In this document: piece by piece, positions 27,347 to 36,093 of the stretch | Position numbering within the stretch: the stretch's first letter is position 1 | How the letters are laid out: every line of letters starts with the position of its first letter | Assembly: GCF_003856975.1 (NCBI RefSeq) | Contig: NZ_CP033107.1 | Span: 1 to 64,000 of the forward strand | From: Plantibacter sp. PA-3-X8 | GTDB lineage: Bacteria > Actinomycetota > Actinomycetes > Actinomycetales > Microbacteriaceae | Direction of reading: 5' to 3' | DNA: 64,000 nt | Notes under the pieces: model-generated | The model's database searches: none | What the model was told of the DNA's origin: nothing | The model's input: the letters and a program-made list of their open reading frames with translations, nothing else | Translations under genes and position numbers: made by a program

Positions 27347-28015
27347 TCAGTGCACCTCCAGGTCGTGGAGCGGGACCTGGAGCCGGAAGACGTGCTCGAT
27401 CGCGAGCTCCGCGCCGACGGCGTCGCCCGAGGCGATCGCGGAGCGGAGGTGCGGGTACCCGACGCGCAGATCCGACCAGTCCACCGTCTCGGCCGACCGC
27501 GTCGCCGCGACGCGGTAGATCAGGGCGCCGATCACGTCCTTCGTCGCCGTGACGAGGACCGGGTTCTCGCAGTGCTTCAGGAACCGGTCCACGAGCCCCC
27601 AGACGCAGCGGCCGTGCGCATCCGCGTCCTCCGCCGTCACCGTCGTCATCGTGTGCTCGACGAACGCCATGAGCTCGGCCCGTTGCCCAGCGGTCAACGT
27701 CGGGACGGTGACCCGGACGACGCCGCTGACGAGCGCTCCGAGGGTCTGCAGGACGGCTGTCCGGTCCTCGGCCCGTGGCTGCGCGACCCGGGTGTGCCGC
27801 TGCGGTGCCGTCTCGACCAGTCCGACGCGTTCGAGTTCCCGGAGTGCTCCGACGATCGCGTCCGTCGGCGCGCCGAGCCACTCCCGGAGCTCCTCCTCGA
27901 TGAGCAGCTCGCCCGAGGCGAGCGTCCCGTCGTAGATCGCGTTGCGGATCCGCTCGGTCACGGAATCGCCGACAGGCGACGGCCGCGACCCGGACGGTCC
28001 ATCGGGGTTCGGCAT
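27347..28015 (-). CDS. GntR-family (FCD type) transcriptional regulator
   Basis: A 222-residue regulator with an N-terminal winged helix (SVTERIRNAIYDGTLASGELL ... EEELREWLGAPTDAIVGALRELERVGLVE, residues 18-70) and an all-helical C-terminal ligand domain of FCD type. The gene starts 32 bases after the MscS-type channel gene and is followed 122 bases on by the aquaporin gene, so it may control one or both. The ligand is not predictable; FCD regulators usually bind small carboxylates. Confidence 0.82.
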   Translation of the reverse strand: MPNPDGPSGSRPSPVGDSVTERIRNAIYDGTLASGELLIEEELREWLGAPTDAIVGALRELERVGLVETAPQRHTRVAQPRAEDRTAVLQTLGALVSGVVRVTVPTLTAGQRAELMAFVEHTMTTVTAEDADAHGRCVWGLVDRFLKHCENPVLVTATKDVIGALIYRVAATRSAETVDWSDLRVGYPHLRSAIASGDAVGAELAIEHVFRLQVPLHDLEVH

Positions 28016-28047
28016 CGGTTCCTCGCTCGGCTGGGGACGGCTGCTGG

Positions 28048-29469
28048 CTACCGGCCGATCGTACCGCGGACGATCCCCGCCTCGGCGAGCGCCGCCTGTG
28101 CCTGCCGGTGCTTGTTGTCGATCGAGGCACCGATCTCCTGAGCCAGGCGGGGCTTACTGCGAACGAGCTGGTCGATGGTGGACAGCGGCATCCGCAGGAC
28201 CAGGGTCGTGCCGTCGGCAATCGCGGCGGCCATGGCGACCTCCCTCGTCAGCGCCGTCTGGCCGATGAAGTCGCCGACGCCGAGTCGTTGGAAGGTGATG
28301 AGCCCGTCCGTCGTCGGCACGGCGAGATGGACGCCACCCTCGACGAGGAACCGCATCGCGCCGGGGATCGTGCCCGCCTGCTGGATGGTCTCCCCCGGCC
28401 CGTACCGCTCGAGTGTGCACGTCCGGGCGAGCTCGTCGTAGTCCTCCTCCCGCGCGTGGAGGGTCGGCGCCAATTCGGCGATGGCACTCCGCAAGCGCTC
28501 CGGCGTCGCGACCGGGTCGGAGCCGTCGCCGTCGAGCGCGAGACCGCGGCGCCGCGAGGCGTACCAGAGCCAGGCGCGGAACAGGGCGACGGCGGCGTCG
28601 GCGGTGGAAGGCCCGGACACGGGCAGGGTGACGGAGAAACGCGCTGCGCCGAGGTAGGACGCGGACACCACGTCCCCCGGCTCGAGCATCGGCAGGCCCG
28701 ATCCGACCTCGCGGAGCAGCCGGAGCACGTCGTCCGGCGGGTCATCGGTCGAGAAGGTCACCTCGACGCTCGCGGTGTACGCACCGACCGGTTGGCTGAG
28801 GTTCGTGAACGACGCCCCCGCGAGCGAGGAGTTCGGCACGATCTGGATGCCGTTGCCGGTGTCGAGGTGGACCGCACGCCAGTTCACCTCGACCACGCGA
28901 CCGCGGACGCTTCCCGTGTCGAGCCAGTCGCCGAGACGGAACGGCTGCTCGAACAGCAGCAGCAGTCCCGAGATGACCCCGCCGACCGCGTTCTGCAGGG
29001 CGAGGCCGATCACGATCGACGTCACGCCGAGCGCGGTGACGAGCCCGCCGATGTCGGCTCCCCACACCCAGGAGAACAGGATCGCGAGGCTGATGAGGAT
29101 GAGGGCCAGCCGCGCGAGATCGACGAAGATCGACGGGATCCGGTCACGCCACGACCCCTCCTCGGCGTTCGCGAACAGGGCGACGTTGAAGGCGGAGAGG
29201 ATGAGCAGGATCACGAGGAACCCGAGGAGGGTGCCGACGATCCGCACCCAGGTGCTGTCGTCCGCCCGCGCTGTGGCGAACACGAGGAGCGCGAACACCG
29301 CGCCGACCGGCACCACGTAGTTGCGCAGCAGACGGATCGGTTTCGCCGCCGCATGCTTCCGGCGGTTGAGCGCACCGAGCACCTCGGTCAGGACGATGAG
29401 CAGCACGGGGACGCCGACGGCCAGCGCCACGGCCCAGGGGAACCAAGCCTCCTGCCACACCTGCGTCAT
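28048..29469 (-). CDS. MscS-type channel with C-terminal cyclic-nucleotide-binding-like domain
   Basis: This 473-residue protein has four or five N-terminal helices and the MscS pore and beta domain (ALGVTSIVIGLALQNAVGGVISGLLLLFEQPFRLGDWL). A cNMP-binding-like beta-roll occupies about residues 350-440. This is the architecture of bacterial cyclic-nucleotide-gated MscS homologues. The phosphate-binding cassette, however, reads GQTAL where GE(L)AL is usual (Gln404) and has Met413 where the phosphate-binding Arg is expected, so canonical cAMP/cGMP binding is doubtful. The ATG overlaps the stop of the cyclase-like sensor gene (ATGA), so the two are made together. Confidence 0.85.
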   Translation of the reverse strand: MTQVWQEAWFPWAVALAVGVPVLLIVLTEVLGALNRRKHAAAKPIRLLRNYVVPVGAVFALLVFATARADDSTWVRIVGTLLGFLVILLILSAFNVALFANAEEGSWRDRIPSIFVDLARLALILISLAILFSWVWGADIGGLVTALGVTSIVIGLALQNAVGGVISGLLLLFEQPFRLGDWLDTGSVRGRVVEVNWRAVHLDTGNGIQIVPNSSLAGASFTNLSQPVGAYTASVEVTFSTDDPPDDVLRLLREVGSGLPMLEPGDVVSASYLGAARFSVTLPVSGPSTADAAVALFRAWLWYASRRRGLALDGDGSDPVATPERLRSAIAELAPTLHAREEDYDELARTCTLERYGPGETIQQAGTIPGAMRFLVEGGVHLAVPTTDGLITFQRLGVGDFIGQTALTREVAMAAAIADGTTLVLRMPLSTIDQLVRSKPRLAQEIGASIDNKHRQAQAALAEAGIVRGTIGR

Positions 29470-31703
29470 GACTTCGGCCCCGAGACGACTTGCCAGACGG
29501 CCTGCGGACCGCCGCGCGTCTCCACGGTGCCGGCGGCCTCGAAGGCGACGGTGTCCTGCATACGGTCACGTACCCGCTGACTGACGAAGATGCCGGCCGT
29601 CCCGGAGACCGACTGCACCTGGTTGGCGAGGCTCACCGCGTCGCCCCACATGTCGTAGGCGAGGCTCGTCCGGCCGACGAGGCCGCTCGTCACGACACCG
29701 GCGTCCACGCCGACCCGCAGGGTGAGGTTCGCCTGGTGCTGCGCATTGAAGCGTTCGACGATCGTGCGCATCTCGAGCGCGAAGTCGAGGGTCCGACGCA
29801 CGTTGTCGACTCGTGGGACGATCAGCCCGCAGCTCGCGAGATACCCCTCCCGCAGTGTCCGCACCTGCTCGATCCCGAGCCGCTCGGCCGCCTCGTCGAA
29901 GCTGCGGACCAGCGCGTTGAGCATCGACAGCTCCCGCTCCGGATCGAGGCCGCGGGTCAGGTCGTCGAACCCGACGAGGTCGGCGAAGATGACGGACACG
30001 TCCTGGTGGACCTCGGAGATCGTCTCCTCACCGTCCTTGTAGCGCTTGGCGACCGACGCCGGCATGAGGGTGAGCAGCAGCTTCTCGTTCTCCGCTCGCT
30101 GCTCCTCGATGAGCTCCTGCTTGAGTCTCAGGCTGCGGCTCATGTCGTTGAAGGCCGAGCCGAGGTCGCCGAACTCGTCGCGTCGGGTGTTCGGCACCTC
30201 GACGCTGTAGTCGCCACCGGCCACCCGCCGCACCGCGCCGACGAGTGCCCGCACCGGCCGGGCGAACACCTGCGCCAGGAGCAGGGAGAGCAACGACACC
30301 ACGACCACGATGGCGAGCACCGAGATGACGAGGTTGCGGGTGAAGTCGGTCACCGGCGCGAAGGCCTCGGCGGCGTCGACCCGGGCGACGAGCACCCACT
30401 GGAGCCCGTCGATGTCGACCGGGGTGTACGCCGTGAGGTTCTCCTCACCGAGGTAGCCGCGCCCGATGGTGGTGCCGGTCTCGCCCGCGAGCGCACGCTC
30501 GACCGAGACGGTGCGGGTCGGTTGGATCTGGATCGTCCCCGCGACGGCAACGGCACGCGCGGCGGTCTCCGGCGGTGTGCCGGCGGCGACCGCGGCCCGC
30601 TCGTACGCCTTCGGATCCTCGATCAGCAGACGGGAGGTCGAGCGCATGAGTTGATCGGGCCCGGCGAGGTACGTCTCACCGGTCTCCCCCAGGCCGTCCT
30701 GCTCCCACTGGCCGGAGCCGGTCATGATGTCGTTGATCGCCTCGATCGGGACCTGCAGCGCCATCACCCCGTCGACCCGACCGTTCTCGCCGACCGGTGA
30801 GAAGATCCACTGCGTCGGGACGTTGAGCGACGGCTGGTAGCGCTCGAAGTCGGTGATGCCCACGTAGTCGATCGCGTTCGACCGGAGCGCCGCGGTGAAG
30901 CCGTCCTCGAGCACCCCGCCCTTGTAGGGGCCGGTCAGGACGTTCGTACCGAGGTCCGGACCCTTGTAGGCGCTGTAGACGACGTCGCCCTCGTCATCGA
31001 TGAGCAGGGCGTCCTCGTACCCGAAACGGTCGATGATCTCGCGGAAGTAGTCGTGGTACTGCGCGTGCACGGACGACCAGGCGCTCCCGTCACCGGCGTC
31101 GTCGACGGTGATGGCGGTGTCGTAGTCGAGGTCGCCCGGCGTGTACACCGACTGCAGGTAGGTCTCGGCCGGGTTCGTCGGGATGAACGCAGCCGGGTCC
31201 GCCTCGTCTCCGGTGCGTTCGGCGAGCTCCGGAGCGAACGTGTCCTCGTAGAACGACGTCACCGTCGACGCGCGCGCCGGGTCCACCGGCTGCTCGTCCA
31301 ACTCGTGGAAGGCGTCGTGGAAGCCGTTCATCGCGTCGACCACCGTGGTGCCGCGGGTGTAGACGACGAGCGAGTCGCGCGTCTGGTCGTAGTAGTTCGT
31401 GATCTCACGGGCGCGGGACTCCCGGACCTCGGTCAGCCGCTCGAACGACGCCTGGCGCAGCGAGTCACTGCCGGACAGGTACCCGACGATCCCGGTCACG
31501 ATCGACGCTCCCACGCTGACGAGCAGCAGCATGACGAGCAGCTTCGACTGGATGCTGAAGCCGGGGCGACCGAACCGTCCGCGACCGAACCCGCGGGACC
31601 TGGCGGCCGAAGAGGGTGCCGGCGGAATCAGTGGGACTGTCGGGCCCGTCGGCGCGGTGCCGTCTGGCGAGGATCCGGATGGTGCGTCCACAGCTGCGGT
31701 CAT
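29466..31703 (-). CDS. dCache-HAMP sensor with class III cyclase-like domain
   Basis: This 745-residue membrane protein has a Pro/Ser-rich N-terminus, transmembrane helix near residue 60, a large extracellular double-Cache sensor, a second helix near 460, HAMP, a short coiled coil (LKQELIEEQRAENEKLL) and a class III cyclase homology domain (569-700). First metal ligand Asp575 (IFADLVGF) and Asp684 (DMWGD) are kept, but the K-T-x-G-D motif is R-T-L-R-E (Arg615, Glu619), and the transition-state Asn and Arg are Ser691 and Gln695. It is probably altered or inactive as a cyclase. ATG 31703 has AGGGGAC upstream. It is co-translated with the MscS-type channel. Confidence 0.85.
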   Translation of the reverse strand: MTAAVDAPSGSSPDGTAPTGPTVPLIPPAPSSAARSRGFGRGRFGRPGFSIQSKLLVMLLLVSVGASIVTGIVGYLSGSDSLRQASFERLTEVRESRAREITNYYDQTRDSLVVYTRGTTVVDAMNGFHDAFHELDEQPVDPARASTVTSFYEDTFAPELAERTGDEADPAAFIPTNPAETYLQSVYTPGDLDYDTAITVDDAGDGSAWSSVHAQYHDYFREIIDRFGYEDALLIDDEGDVVYSAYKGPDLGTNVLTGPYKGGVLEDGFTAALRSNAIDYVGITDFERYQPSLNVPTQWIFSPVGENGRVDGVMALQVPIEAINDIMTGSGQWEQDGLGETGETYLAGPDQLMRSTSRLLIEDPKAYERAAVAAGTPPETAARAVAVAGTIQIQPTRTVSVERALAGETGTTIGRGYLGEENLTAYTPVDIDGLQWVLVARVDAAEAFAPVTDFTRNLVISVLAIVVVVSLLSLLLAQVFARPVRALVGAVRRVAGGDYSVEVPNTRRDEFGDLGSAFNDMSRSLRLKQELIEEQRAENEKLLLTLMPASVAKRYKDGEETISEVHQDVSVIFADLVGFDDLTRGLDPERELSMLNALVRSFDEAAERLGIEQVRTLREGYLASCGLIVPRVDNVRRTLDFALEMRTIVERFNAQHQANLTLRVGVDAGVVTSGLVGRTSLAYDMWGDAVSLANQVQSVSGTAGIFVSQRVRDRMQDTVAFEAAGTVETRGGPQAVWQVVSGPKS

Positions 31704-31895
31704 CGACGAGTCCCCTACTCGATCCGGCGGTGCGCGGTCACCCCCTCCTTCGGGGGTCACGATGGCGCTCACTCTAGCCACCCGTGCCGCGCGCCCACAA
31801 TGGCTGGGCCGCGATTCTTCGCCGGCCGGACTGCGCCGTCAGGCCTACACACGTCAGCGCGTCGTCGACGTGCCCGACCCGACGCGACGTCCTCC

Positions 31896-33791
31896 TCAGA
31901 CGGTGACGGCCTGCTGGGCGTAGAGGGTCGCGTACACGCCGCCGGCGGCGAGCAGCTCCTGGTGGGTGCCGCGCTCCACGATGCGCCCGCGGTCGAGCAC
32001 GAAGATGACGTCGGCGTGCACGATGGTCGACAGGCGGTGCGCGATCGACACTGTCGTGCGTCCGCGGGTCGCGTCATCGAGGGCGACCTGGACGACCCGT
32101 TCGGAGATCGTGTCGAGGGCGCTCGTCGCCTCGTCGAGAATGAGCACCTCCGGGTCCTTCAGCAGCACGCGCGCGATGGCGATGCGCTGCTTCTCGCCGC
32201 CGGACAAGCGGTACCCGCGTTCCCCGACGAGTGTGTCGTAGCCGTCCTCGAAGCGAGCGATCGTCTCGTGGATGTTCGCCGCGCGGCAGGCGGTCTCGAG
32301 CTCGGCGAGGGTCGCGTCGGGCTTCGCGTAGCGGAGGTTCTCGGCGATCGTCGCGTGGAAGAGGTAGGTCTCCTGACTGACGATGCCGATGCGGGAGACG
32401 AGGGACTCCTGCGTGACGTCGCGGACGTCTGCGCCCGCCACCATGACCCGTCCGCCCGAGACCTCCTGGAAGCGCGGGATGAGGTAGGAGATGGTCGTCT
32501 TGCCTGCTCCCGACGGTCCGACGAACGCGGCGAACTGTCCGGGTTCGATCGTGAAGGAGACGCCGTCGAGGGTGGGTGTCGAGTCGTCCTGGGCGTCGGC
32601 GTAGCGGAAGGTGACGTCGTCGAAGCGGATCTGCGGTGCGACGCTCGGGAGCGGTGCGGCGCCGGGGCGGTCGGCGATCGCGGGCTTGAGGTCGAGGTAC
32701 TCGAAGATCCGCGCGAAGAGGGCGCCGGAGGTCTGCAGGTCGAGGGCGACGCGCATGACGCCCATGAGCGGGAACAGCAGGCGGGCCTGGATGGTGGTGA
32801 AGGCCACGATCGAGCCGGCGGTGACGTCCACCGCCCCACCGGTGATGAGCCAGCCGGCCACCAGGTAGACGATCGCGGGGATGGACGACAGGAAGATGTT
32901 CACCATCGCGAAGAACCACTGGCCGCTCATCGCCTGGCTGACCTGGAGGCGGATCTGGGTGCGGTTCTCGGCGCTGTAGCGCTCGACCTCGGTGTCCTGG
33001 CGGTTGAAGCTCTTCGCGAGGAGCACGCCGGAGACGCTCAGGGCCTCCTGGGTGATCGCGGTCATCTCCGACAGCGACTCCTGGGTCTTCGTCGCGATCC
33101 GTGCCCGGACCTGACCGACGCGGCGCTGCGCGATCACGAGGATCGGCATGAGGATCAGGGCGACGATCGTCAGTTGCCAGTTGAGGATGAGCATCGCGAC
33201 GAGCGCCGAGATGACCGTCACGGTGTTGCCGAGCACGCTCGACACGGTGTTGGTGAGGACGTTCGCGACGCCGCCGACGTCGTTCTGGAGGCGCGACTGG
33301 ATGATGCCCGTCTTCGTGCGGGTGAAGAAGCTCAGTTCCATCGCCTGCAATTGCGAGAACAGCTTGATGCGCAGGGCACCCATGACACTGTTGCCGACGG
33401 TCGCCGTGAGGTAGGTCTGCCAGACGCCGAGCAGGGCCGCGATGATGAACAGCGCCACCATCACGCCGACGATCTCCGCGAGGGCGACGAGGTTCGGGCT
33501 GCCACCGTCGGTCGGGAACAGGCCGACGTCGAACGCCTGCTTGACCAGCAACGGAGGGAGCACCGCGAGGGCGGCACCGATGACGACGAGCACCATCGTG
33601 AGGATGATCTTGGCGCGGAAGGGCACGAACAGCGCGACGATGCGCTTGCCGAGGTTCGGGATCCTCGGTGCCTCGGCGTTGAGCGCCTTCTGCGCCGCCA
33701 TGTCGCCACCGCTGACGCGGCTGCCCGCTCGAGGCCCGCCGCCCCCGGGTGCACCGCCGCGTGGCCCGCCCCGTCCGCCGTGCATGCTCAT
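31896..33791 (-). CDS. ABC transporter, fused permease and ATPase (exporter type)
   Basis: This 631-residue half-transporter acts as a dimer. After a Gly/Arg-rich N-terminus (first 30 residues) come six helices of an ABC1 exporter domain, then an ATPase with Walker A GPSGAGKTT, Q-loop VSQETYLF, signature LSGGE, Walker B VLILDEATSALD and H-loop SIAHRLST. Lipid, peptide or drug export is likely but not specified by sequence. It has no evident partner half-transporter nearby, so a homodimer is expected. A palindromic element lies in its upstream region. Confidence 0.92.
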   Translation of the reverse strand: MSMHGGRGGPRGGAPGGGGPRAGSRVSGGDMAAQKALNAEAPRIPNLGKRIVALFVPFRAKIILTMVLVVIGAALAVLPPLLVKQAFDVGLFPTDGGSPNLVALAEIVGVMVALFIIAALLGVWQTYLTATVGNSVMGALRIKLFSQLQAMELSFFTRTKTGIIQSRLQNDVGGVANVLTNTVSSVLGNTVTVISALVAMLILNWQLTIVALILMPILVIAQRRVGQVRARIATKTQESLSEMTAITQEALSVSGVLLAKSFNRQDTEVERYSAENRTQIRLQVSQAMSGQWFFAMVNIFLSSIPAIVYLVAGWLITGGAVDVTAGSIVAFTTIQARLLFPLMGVMRVALDLQTSGALFARIFEYLDLKPAIADRPGAAPLPSVAPQIRFDDVTFRYADAQDDSTPTLDGVSFTIEPGQFAAFVGPSGAGKTTISYLIPRFQEVSGGRVMVAGADVRDVTQESLVSRIGIVSQETYLFHATIAENLRYAKPDATLAELETACRAANIHETIARFEDGYDTLVGERGYRLSGGEKQRIAIARVLLKDPEVLILDEATSALDTISERVVQVALDDATRGRTTVSIAHRLSTIVHADVIFVLDRGRIVERGTHQELLAAGGVYATLYAQQAVTV

Positions 33792-33844
33792 CCCGCCACC
33801 CTATCCCCGCCCACCGTCCTCCCCGCCCTTGTCCCCGTCCCGCG

Positions 33845-33930
33845 GTTCACAACTCAGGAGTGGCTCGGCGTTTCGCCTCCGTTTGTGTGCCTGCTGGCCG
33901 ACACGCCGTCCCCGATCCTGAGTTGTGAAC
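33845..33930. repeat. Single palindromic element, type B (86 bp), 5' of the nuclease gene
   Basis: Perfect 15-bp inverted ends GTTCACAACTCAGGA / TCCTGAGTTGTGAAC enclose a 56-bp core. It lies 99 bases before the start of the DUF559 gene and 53 bases upstream of the divergent ABC exporter. Confidence 0.93.
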
Positions 33931-34029
33931 CGACACGAGCGTGCTCCACAACCGGTCGAACCGGTCATCGGTGCACATCGGCGCAGGCGTGCGTCATCGC
34001 AGCGGATGCGACACGAGGACGCTGGAGCG

Positions 34030-34905
34030 ATGATCGGACTCGCGACCGCCGTAGAGCACCTGGGACAGGTGGCGACTCGGCGTGAACTGATCGACCACGG
34101 TTTCACGGGGCGACAACTGACCTTCGCGGTGGCGACAGGACTCCTCGTCCGACCACGCCGTGGCTGGTACGCGGCACCCGCCGCAGATCCAGCCTTGATC
34201 CGGGCCGTACGGGTGGGCGGGCGACTGGGCTGTGTTTCAGCCGCGGAGCGTTACGGCTGGGCCGTTGCCCGGAGGGGTGAGGTGCATGTGAGCCTCACCG
34301 AGAACGCCTCACGACTCCGCCATCCCGATGACCGGACGACCTACCCCAGTGGCGAGGAGTTCCGCGACCTGCAAGGTCTCGTTCTGCACTGGCACTCGCC
34401 CCTCTCCAGAGATGACCGACCGAAGCTCCTGACCTCGCCGTACGAGACCACCCTGCAGATCGCAGCCTGCCAGCATCCCGACCTCGCCGTCGCCGCATTC
34501 GACTCCTTCATCAACGTCGATCCACGCGGCGCAGCTCATCTCGAGGACTGGCTGCGGGAACTCCCCCGCCGGTTCTTCGACGCCCTCCCCCGGCGAGAGA
34601 GCGGCTGCCACAGCTTCCTCGAGACCATCGGCCGGATCCGCCTCGAGCGTGCGGGCATCCGCGGAGTCCACCAGGTACTCATCGATGGGGTAGGACGGGT
34701 CGACCTCGTCCTGGCGGGACGGATCGTGATCGAGTGGGACGGACGTGAGTTCCACGACACGCCAGATGCTCACGAGCACGACCGCTGGCGGGACGCGATG
34801 CTGGCGATCCGCGGGTACCGCGTCCTCCGATTCACCTACCGGATGGTCATGGACGACTGGTACGCCGTCGAAGGAGCCATTCGTTCGGCTCTCGCCGAAT
34901 CGTGA
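34030..34905 (+). CDS. AbiEi-like antitoxin-domain plus DUF559 PD-(D/E)XK nuclease protein
   Basis: This 291-residue protein has an N-terminal winged-helix segment like AbiEi antitoxins (VEHLGQVATRRELIDHGFTGRQLTFAVATGLLVRPRRGWY, residues 8-47). Its C-terminal DUF559/Vsr-like nuclease domain has candidate residues Glu198 (SFLETI), Asp225 (RVDLVLAG) and Glu235-x-Asp237 (IEWDG), then RWRDAMLAIRGYRVLRFTY. Such proteins are common in actinobacteria and have no settled function that I know of. ATG 34030 has GAGGA 10 bases upstream; an upstream ATG at 34006 is possible. No AbiEii toxin gene follows. Two palindromic elements of one family frame the gene closely. Confidence 0.8.
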   Translation: MIGLATAVEHLGQVATRRELIDHGFTGRQLTFAVATGLLVRPRRGWYAAPAADPALIRAVRVGGRLGCVSAAERYGWAVARRGEVHVSLTENASRLRHPDDRTTYPSGEEFRDLQGLVLHWHSPLSRDDRPKLLTSPYETTLQIAACQHPDLAVAAFDSFINVDPRGAAHLEDWLRELPRRFFDALPRRESGCHSFLETIGRIRLERAGIRGVHQVLIDGVGRVDLVLAGRIVIEWDGREFHDTPDAHEHDRWRDAMLAIRGYRVLRFTYRMVMDDWYAVEGAIRSALAES

Positions 34906-34939
34906 CCTCGACTGGTCGTTCGATGTGCCGTTACTCTCG

Positions 34940-35026
34940 GTCCACAACTCAGGATGTCCGCGGAGTGTTGCGTCCACAACCCGGTCAGTCGGGCGGGGCA
35001 CGCCGAGGCTCACCTGAATTGTGAAC
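34940..35026. repeat. Single palindromic element, type B (87 bp), 3' of the nuclease gene
   Basis: GTCCACAACTCAGGA (34940-34954) is inverted as CCTGAATTGTGAAC (35013-35026). It starts 34 bases after the DUF559 stop codon and has the same length as the copy upstream of that gene, with an unrelated core. Confidence 0.9.
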
Positions 35027-35040
35027 CAGACAAGACGACC

Positions 35041-35068
35041 CGCCCCGGGAGCGTGAGCTCCCGGGGCG
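35041..35068. terminator. Bidirectional terminator hairpin
   Basis: CGCCCCGGGAG (35041-35051) pairs perfectly with CTCCCGGGGCG (35058-35068) across a short loop and is followed by TT. It lies between the convergent DUF559 gene and the alpha-glucoside-type permease gene. Confidence 0.85.
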
Positions 35069-35118
35069 TTCGCGCACCGACGACGCTGTCGATCGGAGGA
35101 TCGAACCGCGGCGTCGGG

Positions 35119-36093
35119 TCAGCCCTTCGTCGAACCGGCCAGGAGCCCGCGGACGAAGTACCGCTGCAGCGCGAAGAACACGACCAGCGGGACGAGGATC
35201 GAGATGAACGCGCCGGCCGTGAGCAGGTGCCACTCGTTGCCACGCGTACCCGTGATCTCCGCCAGCAGCTTCGTGATCGGTGCGACCTCGCCGTCCGCGA
35301 AGATGAGCGCGACCAGCAGGTCGTTCCACACCCACAGGAACTGGAAGATCGCGAACGACGCGATGGCGGGCATGGTCAGGGGCAGCACGATCCGGAAGAA
35401 GATCTGACCGTGACCCGCGCCGTCGACGCGTGCCGCCTCGATGACCTCGCCGGGGATCTCCGCGACGAAGTTGTGCAGCAGGAAGATCGCCAGCGGCAGC
35501 GCGAACATGGTGTGGGCGATCCACACCTGGGCGAAGGTGCCGCTCGCGTCCAGTCCCTCGCCGACCTGCAGACCGAAGATGTTCAGGCCACGGGAGAAGG
35601 TCGACAGCAGCGGGACGAGCGCCATCTGGATCGGCACGACCTGCAGCGCGAACACGAGGATGAACAGGAAGTTCTTGCCGCGGAAGTCGATCCACGCGAA
35701 CGCGTACGCCGCGAGGCTCGCCACCACCAGCGGGATCAGGGTCGCCGGGACCGCGATGGCGATCGAGTTGACCCACGAGCCCGCGAGGTTCAGCGTCGAG
35801 TTGCCGGCCTGCAGCACCTGCACGTAGTTGTCGATGGTGACCTGGAAGTCGGAGAAGATCGTCCACCAACCGGTGGTCTTCACCTGCTGCTCAGGCCGGA
35901 ACGAGGAGACGAAGAGACCGAAGGTCGGGATCGTCCACAGCACGGCGATGACGACGGCCGCGATGGTCGCGCCACGGCTCGTGAGCCGCTTCTTCGTCCG
36001 TCGGCTCGCAGCCTCGATACCGCGTTCACCCTTCGCGAGCTGGTCCTTCGTGGACTCGTCGATCGGTAGTTCGATCGGCTGCACAGCACTCAT
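35119..36093 (-). CDS. Carbohydrate ABC transporter permease (AglG/MalG-like)
   Basis: A 324-residue permease with six helices after a charged N-terminal segment of about 45 residues, and EAA-loop motif EAARVDGAG. It is third in a leftward operon (binding protein, MalF-like permease, this gene) and overlaps the preceding permease gene by 4 bp. It is closest in feel to alpha-glucoside importers of the AglEFG group. No ATPase gene is present, as in MsiK-dependent actinobacterial systems. Terminated by the hairpin at 35041. Confidence 0.9.
   Translation of the reverse strand: MSAVQPIELPIDESTKDQLAKGERGIEAASRRTKKRLTSRGATIAAVVIAVLWTIPTFGLFVSSFRPEQQVKTTGWWTIFSDFQVTIDNYVQVLQAGNSTLNLAGSWVNSIAIAVPATLIPLVVASLAAYAFAWIDFRGKNFLFILVFALQVVPIQMALVPLLSTFSRGLNIFGLQVGEGLDASGTFAQVWIAHTMFALPLAIFLLHNFVAEIPGEVIEAARVDGAGHGQIFFRIVLPLTMPAIASFAIFQFLWVWNDLLVALIFADGEVAPITKLLAEITGTRGNEWHLLTAGAFISILVPLVVFFALQRYFVRGLLAGSTKG

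Noticed and set aside
33925..34029. Earlier start of the DUF559 gene
   Set aside because: The first 27 codons lie partly inside the palindromic element and have no ribosome site; the protein similarity begins at 34030.
34030..34905. AbiE toxin-antitoxin operon
   Set aside because: Only the AbiEi-like N-terminal domain is present, and no AbiEii nucleotidyltransferase gene follows; the C-terminus is a nuclease.
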